In this document: one piece after another, positions 1-12,165 of the stretch | How positions within the stretch are numbered: the first letter of the stretch is position 1 | How the letters are laid out: every line of letters starts with the position of its first letter | Assembly: GCF_014633365.1 (NCBI RefSeq) | Contig: NC_068347.1 | Coordinates: forward strand, 30,546,116-30,610,115 | Direction: 5' to 3' | Length of the DNA stretch: 64,000 nucleotides | Source of the DNA: Diospyros lotus | Lineage: Eukaryota; Streptophyta; Magnoliopsida; Ericales; Ebenaceae | The notes under the pieces: model-generated | What the model saw: only the letters and a program-made list of their open reading frames with translations | What the model was told of the DNA's origin: nothing | The model's database searches: none | Position numbers and translations under genes: made by a program

Positions 1-1309
1 CACAGTAAAAATGCAACATGTATTGGTTGGACCCTAGAGCATTATTAATGGCTTCCCCACATAAGTATCTTTCTTTGATCTCATTGTCAATCACCATCAC
101 ACACTCACAGAGCTCCATTGCTGTTCTTGTGAAGATAAATAATTGCCCGATGCATTTCCCTTTAAACTCCATGTAAGATATTGAAAAGTGATGCCATAAA
201 CAATTGAATCTTCGATCCCCATGTTTTTAAATCTGGGAAATTGGAAGACAGCCCATCATCATTCTCAAATCTGTGAAACAATGAAGCAGATATTTTCCCT
301 TGATGTCTTTAGGCACTTCAAAGGGCAACAGTGTTATTAAATGAGTTGAACTTGTGACCTCCTGAAAGTCTCTTTAGAAACATCATTTATCACTTTGATG
401 AACCCATTTTTTAGTGAAATTAGTCTTTCACATGGATATTTGCCACAAAAGCTTAGTAATAGTAATACCATTATTTTAGATGATATTTAAATATAGGGGA
501 AGAGGTTAGACATTGAGTGCAGTTGGCTCATTAGTGTTGCAATCTGGGAACATATTCTTTGTCTGCATAAATGTGAACTTTATTAGGGGCTGTATATGCA
601 CAGGAATTCTCACTAAAGTTGAGGAAGGGAGGGGACCTTTAGGGCGTAAATTTAAATTCACTTAATAATGATGGCTAATCACCCTTCAAAATTTCCTTTA
701 CAGGTAAAAGGGCATTGGTAAAGTTGAGGAAATGTGACAGAGAAGAGAGAGAGATGGAAGGAACAGCTCACAAGGTTTGATGATGGGTTGGCCTTTTAAG
801 AAAAACAACAATTATTAGGTTGTGAAGAAGGGTACAATTTGCAGGAAATTACTATCAATATGTTTCGGCAATTCAGTTGCTTTTGGGGCACTTTTTTTCT
901 TATTTTACTAATATATTACTATCATTAGTAGCACATTCTATTACTTTCAAAAATTATTTTCATTTCCCTCTGAATTTTGTATGCATCTCTACTTTTCTTT
1001 CAAGCATAATATGCACAGATCTTTTGGTCAACACTGTTTGTATTTTTGGGTCATTTGTGTGAAACTCTTTATCATTTAGAAATGATTTTGAATATTAGTG
1101 TGGTTTAGTTTTTTTACATAGACATCCGTTTTATATTACTAACATTATCATTTAAATCGTAATTAAGTTAAATTAATTACATTAAATATAAAATGATTAA
1201 ATTAAAATTAGCTAATTAGAAAATAAAAAATCAAAATAAAAGATTGGTCATCGACTCACAAATGGAGCGACGGTTAGCAAAGGGTCCAATCATCAGAATC
1301 ATTGAAGTT
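1..1309. other. AT-rich intergenic DNA
   Basis: I see no convincing coding exon, RNA gene or complete transposon here. Short open frames are AT-rich and lack recognisable domains. Polypurine stretches near 735-760 and AT-rich runs after 1140 are typical plant intergenic sequence. Confidence 0.6.
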
Positions 1310-1505
1310 GAGATTTGTTGTTCCAGTTGACTGTCTCCTTTCCTGTTTATTCAATGAAAATTAACTACATCATCTATTATTTAATAGTAATTATTTTAAA
1401 AAAATTATAAAATTAAATAAAAAAATTACTGTTGAATAATGGGTAATATAACTAATTTTCATTAGGTGGACAGAGAATGGGATAGTCAACTGGGACAGCA
1501 GATCT
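1310..1505. mobile_element. Small foldback MITE
   Basis: The left half (from 1311, beginning AGATTTGTTGTTCCAG) is matched by the reverse complement of the right half (ending at 1505, read backwards as AGATCTGCTGTCCCAG). The arms are nearly 95 bp each and include the shared CAGTTGACT and AATGAAAATTA blocks. The centre is AT-rich. This is a palindromic non-coding element. I could not fix a target-site duplication, so the superfamily is unassigned. Confidence 0.6.
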
Positions 1506-3548
1506 TGTCAGTTATGATGAGAAGGTTTTAAAGTATTAATTTTAGAATTTTTTATTTAGGAATCGTGATTTCATGTTCTAAAATTATGATAAGAGAGAGA
1601 AATAATATATAGTAACGATGACAATAATAACGATCAACAATGGTCTAGTAAGCATTAACAAGAAAGATTTTCGTCGGTTAAAAAGAAAAATGAAGAGCAA
1701 GAGAGCAAATCAAAGAAGAGAAAAGATATATTGGGATGAAGATTAAATAAAATATTATACAATTAATGTTAGGTGAAGAATGGAGGTGGCGATTAATAGT
1801 GTCGACAACAATCGTATCATATTAGAGGTGAGTGTGGTGATTATTTTTTATTTTTATTTAATTTAAATTTGACATTTTAATTAACATAATTTAATTTAAG
1901 TAATGTTTAAATAACAACGTTAACCAAAGTTTTTAAAATTATTTTTAAACAATAAAAGTTTGTGAGTAAATAATTAGAATAGCAGATGAATATATAATTT
2001 ATATTATATTTTTTAACAAAACAATGTAACCTTTATGCCTTTATTTTTTACAAATAAAAATCATCAAAACATAATGACAATAATATCAATTTCATAACAT
2101 TTGATAATTTTTTCTGAAAAAAAAAACTCGGAACACTTTTGTTTTAGTTTGACTTTTATGTCCTTCTAATCTTTCTAGGAATCCTTCCCCCCACGGTATC
2201 TCACTGTGCATTGGTAGGATAGAGTCAGTCTGTCTTACAACAGTTCCTATTATATAGAGGTAGCTTTTGTTAAAGTTATGAATATAAAGATTGTATAGAT
2301 TAAAATATTTTTTTTAAATTAAAATATAAGATAATTAAGATAAAGTAAAAAAATATTTTAAGAATTTTATTAAAATTTTTAAATATATTAAAAAACATAT
2401 TTATCCTTTTTTCTTATCTGTCAGTTCTAATATATAATTATTAGAGAAAGAGATAAATATATCTAAAAAATATTATATAAAAAATTATGTAATTTTTTTA
2501 AGATATAAATAAATTTAACAAACACATTACAAAGTTTGATTGAGTTTATATAATGTAACTATATTTGGCCATGATCAAAACTTATAATTAATATAAGTCA
2601 CTAATAAAATTAACATTTATGATAATAAATTTTTATTTTTGTAATTTAAGTCATTTTCACATTACTCTTATGCGGTTTATTTTTAGTGTTTTGAGTTTCT
2701 ATATTTTATTTTTAAAATAAATTTTGAGGTATAAACATAGTTTTCATTTAACAAAATGAATTGAATTGGTTAAAAAGGAAAACATAAACCCAAAAGAATA
2801 AATTGCAAGAGGTATGTGTTAAAATGACCCAAAAAAATTCATAAAATCTGAGTTGAAAAACTTTCTAAAACCTTGTCATCATGACACATTATTGAATTGA
2901 AGTGTATATAGAACAGTACTCAACTCAACCCATGATGGAATAATACCTTGTGAATGGTCCTGCCATGCCATGCCATGCCAGGGAAGCATGGAAGGGTTAC
3001 TACTCCATGATCCAAGCCCAGATCCAAAAATGGAGGGAGGGAGGGAGGATTAGTTGAAATGAATGGGCAACAGCAGCAATCTCCACAGGGACAGAAGAGA
3101 GTGGGGGGGGAGGGAGAATATTAAACAAAAAAATGAACTAATTTACGTTACCTAAAAGTGTAACAATAAGCGTGCTAAATTTATTCCACCACCCAATCCT
3201 GACAAGGGCTTCATTCGTAAACTTCTGGTAATTAATGTCCAGTGCTCAAAGAATACTGTAGGTAGCAGACCACAGCATTCATTTCGTTCGATGCCCACAG
3301 CCCACCCAAGCGAAGATCCAAGCCTAAGCCTCCACTGATTGGCTCGTGCCTCCAGCTTAGCTCTGAAAGAAAAATGTTATCTTTATCTTTATATATGTAT
3401 ATATATATATATATGTTGTGACAGAAAGATAGCAATAAATCAAAAAACAAAAACAAAAAAAAAATCAAGCGAAAAAGACAAAAAAGCAATAAATAAAGGC
3501 CCAAACCACTTAGCCCCAGCCAGCCCGTGTGTGCCCCTCAAACACACA
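1506..3548. other. Intergenic DNA upstream of the HIPP gene
   Basis: AT-rich, no supported gene. It holds a short (TGCCA)n run near 2963-2981, G-rich patches near 3034-3048 and 3102-3115, and a (TA)n microsatellite at about 3391-3414. The right end should contain the promoter of the HIPP gene. An AATAAATAAAGG motif near 3488-3499 is a weak TATA candidate. Confidence 0.5.
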
Positions 3549-3567
3549 CACTCTCTCTCTCTCTCTG
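3549..3567 (+). repeat. CA/CT microsatellite in probable 5' leader
   Basis: An ACACAC run passes into (CT)n about 290 bp upstream of the HIPP start codon. Pyrimidine patches like this are common at plant core promoters and in 5' UTRs, so a regulatory role is possible but inferred only. Confidence 0.5.
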
Positions 3568-3852
3568 TGAAATATGAGGCAGTAGACACCAGTGGAGTTA
3601 TTACTCATCTACCGCTTCCTTCTCTCTTCTAAGCTTGTTTGGTTTGCTGAGTGCTTTCAGTCCGATTTGTCTACTTCCATTTTTTTTTTTTCTCTGGTGT
3701 TTGTTTCTTTGGTGAAAGGCACAGAAGACAGAGAGAAGGAACAAACCCTTCTGGAGCTTCCTTCTTTTTGTATGTGATTTCGTCTTCCTTGTTTCCTTTA
3801 TCTTTACCGGCATCTGTTCTCTCAGATCTGCTTCCCATTTTGAGTAGAAGAC

Positions 3853-5644
3853 ATGAGCAAAGAAGAGATTTTGAAGATTCAGGTACCCTTTCTTGTACAT
3901 CTTTTTCTTACCTCTCTCTCTTTCTATCTGTGTGTTTATAATATATATATTTATTTATGTATATATGCTCCTTTTCCTGTTCATCTCTTTCTCCCCATCT
4001 TGATGCAGATTTTCCTTGGAAAAAAACTAGGGATTCCTTGTTATTTTCTTTCTTTACTTCTGGTTGAGTTCCATGGCTTCTATTCTGAATGCAGACTCAT
4101 GTTCTGAAAGTGAACATACACTGTGATGGATGTGAGCGTAAAGTCAGGAAAATCTTGCTGAAAATTGATGGTATTTTCCCCTTTGAAAACCCTTTTTTTT
4201 TTTGCCTAATGTCTTCACTGTTCCCTGTGCTTGTTCATTGTCTTTTCCTCTTTGTCTCCTTCTTTCTGATAGTTTAATCTGCAATTTCTTTGCCTTTTTT
4301 TTAACAGGCGTCTACAAAATCAGTATGGACGCAGAGCTTGGAAGGGTCACTGTGTATGGAATTGTCGACCCGGCCACTCTGATAAAAAAGCTCCGAAGAA
4401 ATGGAAAACACGCCGAGCCCTGGGGCGTTCCGAAGCCCAACCAGAACCTCCTCAACCAGTTCAAGAACATGCAAATGGACGGCGGCAAAGGTCGGATATG
4501 TCGCAGAGAGATTCTTAGTTTGTTGTAGACAAAATTATATATTAACATCTTCAAGTTCAATTTTGGTCTAACCTCGTGGAATGATTAACAGGAAACAAGG
4601 GCCAGAAGGGTGGCAACAACAACAACCAGCCAAAAGGCGGCGGGGGCGGCCAGAACCACCAGTTTCAGCAGCAGCTGCAACAGTTGAAGGGGTTTCAAGA
4701 ACTGAAGCTGCCCCATTTCAAGGGCCTGAAGCTGCCCTTCGGCAAGGACCCGAACCAGAAGACGGTAAGATTTGACTTGCCGGACGACGATGATCTGACC
4801 GACGACTACTTCGACGGTGAAGACGACTACGATGATGATGAAATGGACGATGAAATGGACGATGCCCCGATTCATCCTCTCAACAAGGGGAAGCCTAATA
4901 TGATGCCTAATATGATGATGATGATGAAAGGGCAGCATCCGCAGCTCATGAATTTGCAGGCCAAGCCCGGCAATGGCGGTAACAACGGCAAAAAGGACGG
5001 CGGCGGCGGAAGTGTGCCTGTTCAGGTGAACGGCGGGAAGAAAGGCGGCGGCGGTAATGGGGGGTAACAACCAAAATCAAGTCGGTGGAGGCGGAGGTGG
5101 TAAAGGCGGCGGCAAAAATGATGGTAAAAACGGAGGCGGCGCTCAGAAGAACGGCAACAATGGTGGCGGTGGCGGGAATAATAATGTTAATGGCGGGAAG
5201 AAAGGCGGTGGAATGAACTATATGCCCAACTTTGGCGGCATGGGCCAGATGAGCCAAATGGGAATGGGCCAAATTCCGGCTGTCCAGGGCCTGCCGGCAA
5301 CTGCCATGCCTGCCGGCGCCGGCGCCGGGGGGTACTTGGCCGGCGCCGGCGCGGGGCTGGAGGGTATGGCGGGCAACCCCTACTACCAGCACCAGCAGCA
5401 GCAGCATCAGCATCAGCAGCAGCAGCAGCAGCAGCAGTTGGCGGCGATGATGATGAACCAGCAGCGCGCCGCCGGGAACGAGCGGTTTCAGCCGATGATG
5501 TACGCGCGGCAGCCGGCTGCCGTGAACTACATGCCGCAATATCCGCATCCGTATCCGTACTCGTACCCGAATCAGTATCCGCCTGGAGACCAGTACACCC
5601 ACGCCTTCAGCGACGAGAACACCTCGAGCTGCAGCGTGATGTGA
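3853..5644 (+). CDS. Heavy metal-associated isoprenylated plant protein (HIPP32/33/34 type)
   Basis: Exons read as 3853-3882, 4095-4170, 4308-4490 and 4592-5644, with GT-AG introns of compatible phase. Exon 1 encodes [10 protein letters not shown], the usual HIPP start. Exons 2-3 encode one HMA (ferredoxin-like) domain with the metal-binding CDGC pair (Cys20, Cys23), GVYKI and [15 protein letters not shown]. Exon 4 encodes a long Gly/Asn/Lys-rich linker, an acidic stretch ([15 protein letters not shown]), Met-rich and Gln/His repeats, and a C-terminal CSVM CaaX box for farnesylation. Family knowledge: HIPPs bind metals such as Cd, Cu or Zn, or protein partners, at membranes or nuclei. Oddity: frame 1 stops at 5065-5067, and the remaining Gly-rich tail plus CaaX box continues in frame 2. 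Dropping one G from the six-G run just before the stop joins them. This is either an assembly indel or a real truncation removing the lipid anchor. About 450 residues are expected if intact. Confidence 0.9.
5389..5438 (+). repeat. CAG/CAT trinucleotide repeat coding poly-Gln/His
   Basis: An imperfect (CAG)n tract with interspersed CAT and CAC codons inside the last HIPP exon encodes a Gln/His-rich segment. It is length-unstable sequence and may vary between alleles. His-rich stretches could add metal ligands, which is inference. Confidence 0.8.
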
Positions 5645-5963
5645 AAATGGTGGAGCTTTCGGCCACATATCTCATGGGCTTGGAGACGCCGCCGCCGCCC
5701 CCATATTATAAAATACAATGGTTTTGAATATTGCAGAAGCTTCCTTTCTAACCCAAGACAGAATTAGGGTTTTAAAGCATGATTAGGGTTTTCAGTTGTG
5801 ATGATTAAGGAGAGAGAGGGAGAGGGTTAAGTGGGGACTGAGTTTGCTTTGTGGGTTTGGGATGTTGATATCAAGTGTTTGTATATGTTAAATTTCCAGA
5901 CAGAAATAAGATGGAGAAGGTTGGGAGGACGGGTCTTAGTAAAAAAAAAAAAAAAAAAAAAAA
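5645..5963 (+). other. HIPP 3' flank ending in an A run
   Basis: Likely 3' UTR and downstream DNA of the HIPP gene. It contains two AGGGTTTT motifs and ends in a run of about 24 A (5940-5963). The A run is genomic, and could be a microsatellite or the tail of an old retrotransposed copy. I see no clear AATAAA just downstream of the stop. Confidence 0.45.
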
Positions 5964-7550
5964 AGGCCATTCTCTTTGGCTATTTCCCCTCTCTCAATTA
6001 TATGGTGGCTTCGGCGGCAACGCTCTTTCCACTCTCCTCCTCCTTTTTACTTAGAATCCAAAGCGACAGTGGCTGGCGGGACAGCGACAAGCTGACCACT
6101 TTTTGTGTGCTTTTTTGAAAATCAAGCTCAACGGCGTTGACACTGGTCGCCGGTACTGGCAATAGTCTTATCAGCCTAAAGCGCGGCGGCGGGCCCCTCT
6201 CCTCTCAACTTCTCTATGATATCAACTCTTTATTTACCTAAAATAAATTTTATGTGAATTTCAATTTATTAGTTGATCTGGCTAGTTTTTTTTTTTATGT
6301 GTGTTAATTGTTGATTATTATTTAATAGAATATTATATTTTTTCTTATAATTTCCAAATGTTGTGTGTGACCTTCTGGTGAAATAAATTTTAAAAGCACA
6401 ATACTCGGCATTTTATGAACAATAATTATGATTCAAATTCAACATTTCCTCTTTAGAAAGGGCACTTGTAGTTAGAAAAAATAGTTACAATAGGTGTCTT
6501 CTTTATTTTTATTTTTTTTATGTAGTGTATGTTAAAATAAATAAAATTAAATTAAAATATTTTTTATATAAAGATATAGAGTTGTCAAATAAAATTGAAA
6601 TTTTTTTTAGTTTGTTTGAGGGGACATATAAGTTATTTTTTTATCTATTAGGTCTATGATAAATTTATTTGAAGAAAAAAAATAAATTTATTTAAATAAT
6701 TACATATAAGACTTCTTTTCAATGGATTATAATTTAATAAATAAAATAAAAAATAATTTTGTATAGAATGATTTTTATATTTTACATTTTTCAGTATATC
6801 TTAGTTATATAACGTTTGTTAAAATAAGTAAGATATAATTGTATTAAAATAAGGTTGAAATGTTTTTCGAATTAAGATATGAAATTGTTAAAATAAGGTT
6901 GAAGTATTTTAATATTTTTATCAAATCATTTATTAAATTTTTTAAAAGTACTGAAAGACACGTTTTATTTTTTTTTTTCTATAAGGTTCAAGATAACTTA
7001 TCCAAATATAGAAAAGATAAATTTATTTTAAAAGTTTAAAATAAGAAGTTATGTATTTTTTTTAATAAATATAATAAAAAATATTATTGTCCGAGATATT
7101 TTTTATATTCTATTTTTTTTATCTATATCTTGATTAACAATTTAAGTGAAAATATGCTAACTAGAATATAAAATAAAGTATATTTATTGGATTTTACCTT
7201 TAAAATATAATTAACAACTACTAAGATTATTTATTTTTCTTGATACCTTTTGTAAAATATTAATATTATAAAATATGGTATGTTTATTATTTATCAATCA
7301 AAATATTTTGCATTTAAGAATAAAATGCAATATGTTGATTAACCATTGTTTTAAAAGCAATCATCTATAAAAAAAAGTTACACATTTTTTTGTTAATTAA
7401 TAGAAATGTTTTAGTAGTTAAATAATGATAATTATTATATTTTATTTAAAAATAAAGTGTATTAAACATATTTTAAAATATATATTTAAAAATAAAAAAT
7501 AATACAAAAATAGAAAGGTGTTTTGGTAAAAGGAGGAATACACATTAGTA
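5964..7550. other. Intergenic DNA, very AT-rich
   Basis: No gene, RNA or bounded transposon recognised. A more GC-rich stretch at about 6005-6200 has no convincing protein. The rest is AT-rich with poly-A and poly-T runs. Confidence 0.55.
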
Positions 7551-8020
7551 AAATTCTATTTGCACCTCTTTTGCTCTCTACAACTATCCACAATTGCATA
7601 ATCATCTTTTAAAATTATCCTTTACATCCCACTTACATCGTCCATCATCATTGGTCCATCATTATACTTGTCGACGCCAGTGGAATGCGATCGCCCATCA
7701 TTGCATTGGTCGATGATCGTGAGGAATAAAATAGTTCATCATCGCAAAGCTCTTATTGACAAAAATGAGGAATGCGATCGCCATCATCGTATAAAAAACT
7801 CAAGGTTCGAGTGCGTTTAGACGCTCCGAATCTTGGGTGCTTTTAAATCCCCCAAATCTTGGGATTAGATGTAGTGATGGAAGTCGTGAGGAAAATGAGT
7901 TTGTCGTTGTCGTTATTATCGTCGACATGATAAATGGCTGCAAATAAAAATAAAAATAAAAATATATTTTTTAATATGAATGTGAAGAGCAAAAATGACA
8001 GGTGTGTATAAAAATTGCCA
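7551..8020. mobile_element. Possible Mutator-type foldback element
   Basis: The left end (AAATTCTATTTGCACCTC followed by TTTTGCTCT) resembles the reverse complement of the right end near 7985-8020 (AATTTTTATACACACCTG then TTTTTGCTCT). The same AAATTCTATTTGCA start opens the better-supported Mutator-like element at 49823-51413. Interior GATCGCCATCATCG-type repeats recur. No target-site duplication was found, so the call is tentative. Confidence 0.35.
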
Positions 8021-11000
8021 GGAAGTAGTTCCACGTTATACACAGTGCCCGAGATGGAAAGGTGGGACCCATTCGTTTCTTTCCTTGTTTGGTTTCTTCT
8101 TCGACAGAGCAAAATCCAGTTCAGTGGGCCCCGCCATTTTTGTCGCGTATCAGAGGCAAAAATATCTCCACGTAATTACGCTAACGCCACTATATGGCAA
8201 GAACAAACGGCGTTAATGCTACAAACAACTATCTGTCACGATTCAAACCTCAAGGCCAATTTAAAATTAAAAAAAAGTTTTAAATTACTTAAAAGGGTTT
8301 TTGAATTCTTTTAATGTATTTTTTTAAAAAATAATATTTACACATTTGATAATGATATTGAGTCTGGCGTTCTTATATTATTATATTATATATTACGTAA
8401 TTAATTAATATGTATAATAATACATTAATATAATTTAATACATAAAAATAAGAAAGAGACAAACCCACAGTGAGTTTAGGCTCAGACAGGCATTTCTTTC
8501 TCAGTAGAGTTGACAACAGCTACTACTAACTACTACTATTACCACAGTTGAAGTCACTTCACATTCATGGGATAAGACTATTCATTTTTCCCAAAGAAAC
8601 CAAACTCTAATAAGTCAAAGTGGTTGAAATTACTTGAATTTTTTTATTAAGATTTCATGTTCAATACTATATATATATATATATTTATTAATGCACCATC
8701 ACAATTGTCCTGACTGTACGATCTCACAATATCAATAAAAAATATAAATTAAAGGATTTAGCGGTTAGTTCGATCCTTAATCCCTCCATAAACGTGAGAA
8801 TGACAAGCGATTTTTAACTTTTAAGTTTACACTGACTGTTGAACTTTTCTTCTGAACAAGACTCGAACACTGAACTTGAGGAGCCAAAAAACAACACACA
8901 TAGTGTTCAACACTATACTTTATACTATACAAACATAATTTCTTTTTTTGTGGGTTTTTTTTCTTTATTTCACCTAATTAGTGTCTTAGGTATGAATCTT
9001 GCCATTGAGATGGCATGCAAATGGTAAATGGGCCAGCTCTACATTTTTAGCCTTGTGCTACTAACTTTCCTTTCTTAATGCCTTAATTGAACTTAAAATA
9101 TTTGTTGGAAGGGGAACGGGTAACAGGCAAAGAGTGAGAGAAAGAGATTGCCATGAGTTGGCATAGTGTCAATCCCAAACGAGAGTGGTAAGCAAGCATT
9201 TATTTATTGCTTGGATTAGTAGATTTTTTTTTGGCTTTTGTTCTTATTGCTGGTAGCTCCACCAAAGATAGGAGATGGAGGTAGACAGCTAATAGCTCAA
9301 GTATGGGGGCAAACAATTAGTTGAACTAGCGAAAGTAGACTAGAGTTTGATTTAGCTAGTTGTTTGTTTCCTTGGGGGTAGATATTTGTTCTATTGCAAA
9401 TGTGGGCCATGTTTTTTCTTTTAATGATAGTTTTTATCATTATTCAGCCTCAACTCAAGGCATAGGAGGGCCCCCCCAAAAAAAATTGTACTCTACAAAT
9501 ATTAAATAATTTTTTAAAGAGCCCCAAAACTTATTACTGCCTAAGGCTGAAGTGACCCTTAGGCCGGCCTGTCATTATCCTCACACAATTTACTTCCTTT
9601 AGGTGCAACTCTATCTATTTCCATATATGTTAATGTTTAGGAATGAGTTAATGGTAAGGACTAATAGTCTTTAGAAGTTGGCCACGATTGTTATAATTGA
9701 TTGCTCGGTCCATCCAAGTTTGATTAAATGAAATGAGAAAAGAAAGAGAGAGATTTTTAAATATAATGGTATTTTGATAATTATCAAATACTTTAAAAGG
9801 AAAAATCGTAAGAACTATTGGTTATATCATTCAAGAATGCTTTTATATTAATTCTAAATCTAACAATGCCAAACACATATTTAAATTTTTGGGTGCATTC
9901 TATTAGACGCCAAGTCTACCATTTAATGCACGTGCTAGTAGTAAAATATCATCTTCCTTTGGCTTATCTTCGCTTTCATGTTCTAACAATTGACTATTCA
10001 TTTCCTACTACTTTTGTTTTTTAACTTTTAAAATAAATGCCACAAAAGTATTTTTTTATAAATATTTTCTTAATCAAAAAACAATAATATAATGGCACGA
10101 TATTATTTAAACAAAATATCATATGAAAATATTTAAAATATGTAGATATGCTAATAATATGTTAAATTTTTTAATAAATTGGCAGTGATTCAAAGGACAG
10201 GACATGTGTGGTGTGGTGTTGGGTTGGTGGCTGCCCAAGAAAGAAGAGTGTTTATCCGTGAACAGATGAGCTGTTGTTTCGATGGGTTGGATTGTGCAGT
10301 GTTTGGATCATGGAGCAGTTTTCTAGTCAATTTTTTGATTCTCCCAAGCGATGATGGCTGGCTGCCTGCCTGCCTGCCCGCCCATCCTCCAATTATTTAC
10401 TATTTATTAACAAATGCGTACAGTGCTCGCTAACCCCATTTGTCTTCGTCACGTGAAAAAGACACACCCCCACTTTTACCAACTGGTCATAACTTTGAAC
10501 CAAACAAGGCCTTATTTTATAAGGATGGATTGAGGGTGCTGTGTTGTGTGTTGATTTGAGTTGGAAGGCAGAAAGATCTGAAAAAGCAAAAGGTGTTTGG
10601 CATATGCATGAATGATGATGGGCTTATATTATTATTATTATTATTATGCGCCCATTTGTGGTTTATTCACATGACTCTGATTGATAATTGACGCCCTCCA
10701 ACAAATGATAACTTTAATAAAGCAAGCAAAAGCTTCAACCACAGGATCATCACTTCACTTGGGTCAACCACTTCACTTGAAGAAGTGGAAATGTTCTTTA
10801 TTTACTACTTTTTCTTTTTTATTTTTTTTTTAAAAATTAATTATACATTCACATTTTTAATTTGAGAATGATTATTACTTTTCATAGTTTATAGTTCATT
10901 TAGACAAAAATTTTAAATTGACCCCTAAATTTAGGTAGATGTCCAAATTCATCCTTCTAGAAATTATATTCACTCTAACTCTCCATTCCTCATTTACAAT

Positions 11001-11221
11001 TTATCTTACTTTTTTTGTTATTATTATTATTCAACTGGTAATCCCATTTATCTTAAATATCTCACTGCAGAGTGCTGTGCAGTGCAGTGCAGTGCAGTCC
11101 ACAAGGCGATTGTGGTTGGTTTGGGTGCGGAGGCCGGCAGGGGCCTAACAGGGAATTTGCATAAAAAGGACAACGGTGACGGGAACTAACGCCCGATTAC
11201 TGTCTTGTCACTTACCGCTCT

Positions 11222-11252
<31 letters not shown>

Positions 11253-11684
11253 GGGAGGGAATCTTTTGTCAGTACGGAGGGTTCCCACGGGTGGGACCCA
11301 CGCACGCGGACTCCTTCACGTGTACAGTGCCGGGACTCATCGTGCTTCCATCCCCGCCACCGTTGGCAGGCAGGCAGGCGTGGTACTTTTTAACATTTTA
11401 ATTATTCTTTAAATACTACTTTTTATTTGTCAGTGTTACCCCCAAACACAACAGGGTAACATTTCCCATCCACCCACACTTCACTCACATGAGCTCGCTC
11501 ACATTGTCTCTTAAAACATGTCATTTTTTTAAGACACCCTTCAACCTTCTTATAAATAATTTTATTTTTTCATGTACAACACCAAACATTCATCCTAATA
11601 TCATCAAAACTCATTTGTAAACCGAGCCAACATTTTTAGTTTTCCAGCAATGAAATCTTACATTGACAACACCCAGAGAAATGA

Positions 11685-11716
<32 letters not shown>

Positions 11717-12165
11717 GCAATCTTTTTTGGATCAACAAAGTCTAGTAGTCATGGTCACGCCTCGTGCAGCAACATATAGCCTCAGAGCTAAACATGGATG
11801 GGCAGCCGGCCCTTCCTATGTCTGCATTCCTGAATCAATTAAAATCGTTCAATACAAACATGGAAGATGCGATTTTAAGGAGGAATCAGTCTAAGCTCAG
11901 GATAAAGATGCATTTTTAATTAACCTTATCTGCTTAGGCTTTTAACAAGCAATTACAATTCTATTACAAGTTATGTAACCTTCAAGACCCATTATTAGAA
12001 TTCCTAATCTTCCCACTGATTTTTCAATTCTTCCTGTCCTGACTCCACAAGAGGTACAAAACTGAAGTTCTAATTGTAAAAAGTCACTAGTCAAGAGGAC
12101 TACAAGAACCAATGTCAGACACTCCTGGATTGTTGTTTAACATGCTACATATGCATACGTTTTTC
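8021..12165. other. Intergenic region with microsatellites and transposon relics
   Basis: No gene supported. It holds: a (TA)n run near 8671-8684; a possible hAT end relic at 9445-9575 (GGGCCCCCCC and CCTAAGGC motifs); (CCTG)n near 10365-10380; (TTA)n near 10630-10646; a (GTGCA)n run near 11071-11096; (CT)n at 11220-11252; and a 20-C run followed by about 10 A at 11687-11716. A CACGTG G-box lies near 10450. Part may serve as the 3' flank of the minus-strand phosphatase gene. Confidence 0.5.
11687..11716 (+). repeat. Poly-C then poly-A run
   Basis: Twenty consecutive C followed by about ten A. The G-rich complement could form a quadruplex. Such runs also mark assembly-uncertain positions. Confidence 0.85.

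Noticed and set aside
4585..5668. Long minus-strand open frames (161 and 240 codons) over the HIPP last exon
   Set aside because: They mirror the GC-rich, repetitive coding exon and give His/Arg/Leu-rich low-complexity proteins with no domain.
11176..11412. Candidate small gene around the (CT)n tract
   Set aside because: The frames depend on the microsatellite, have no domain and no supporting promoter context.
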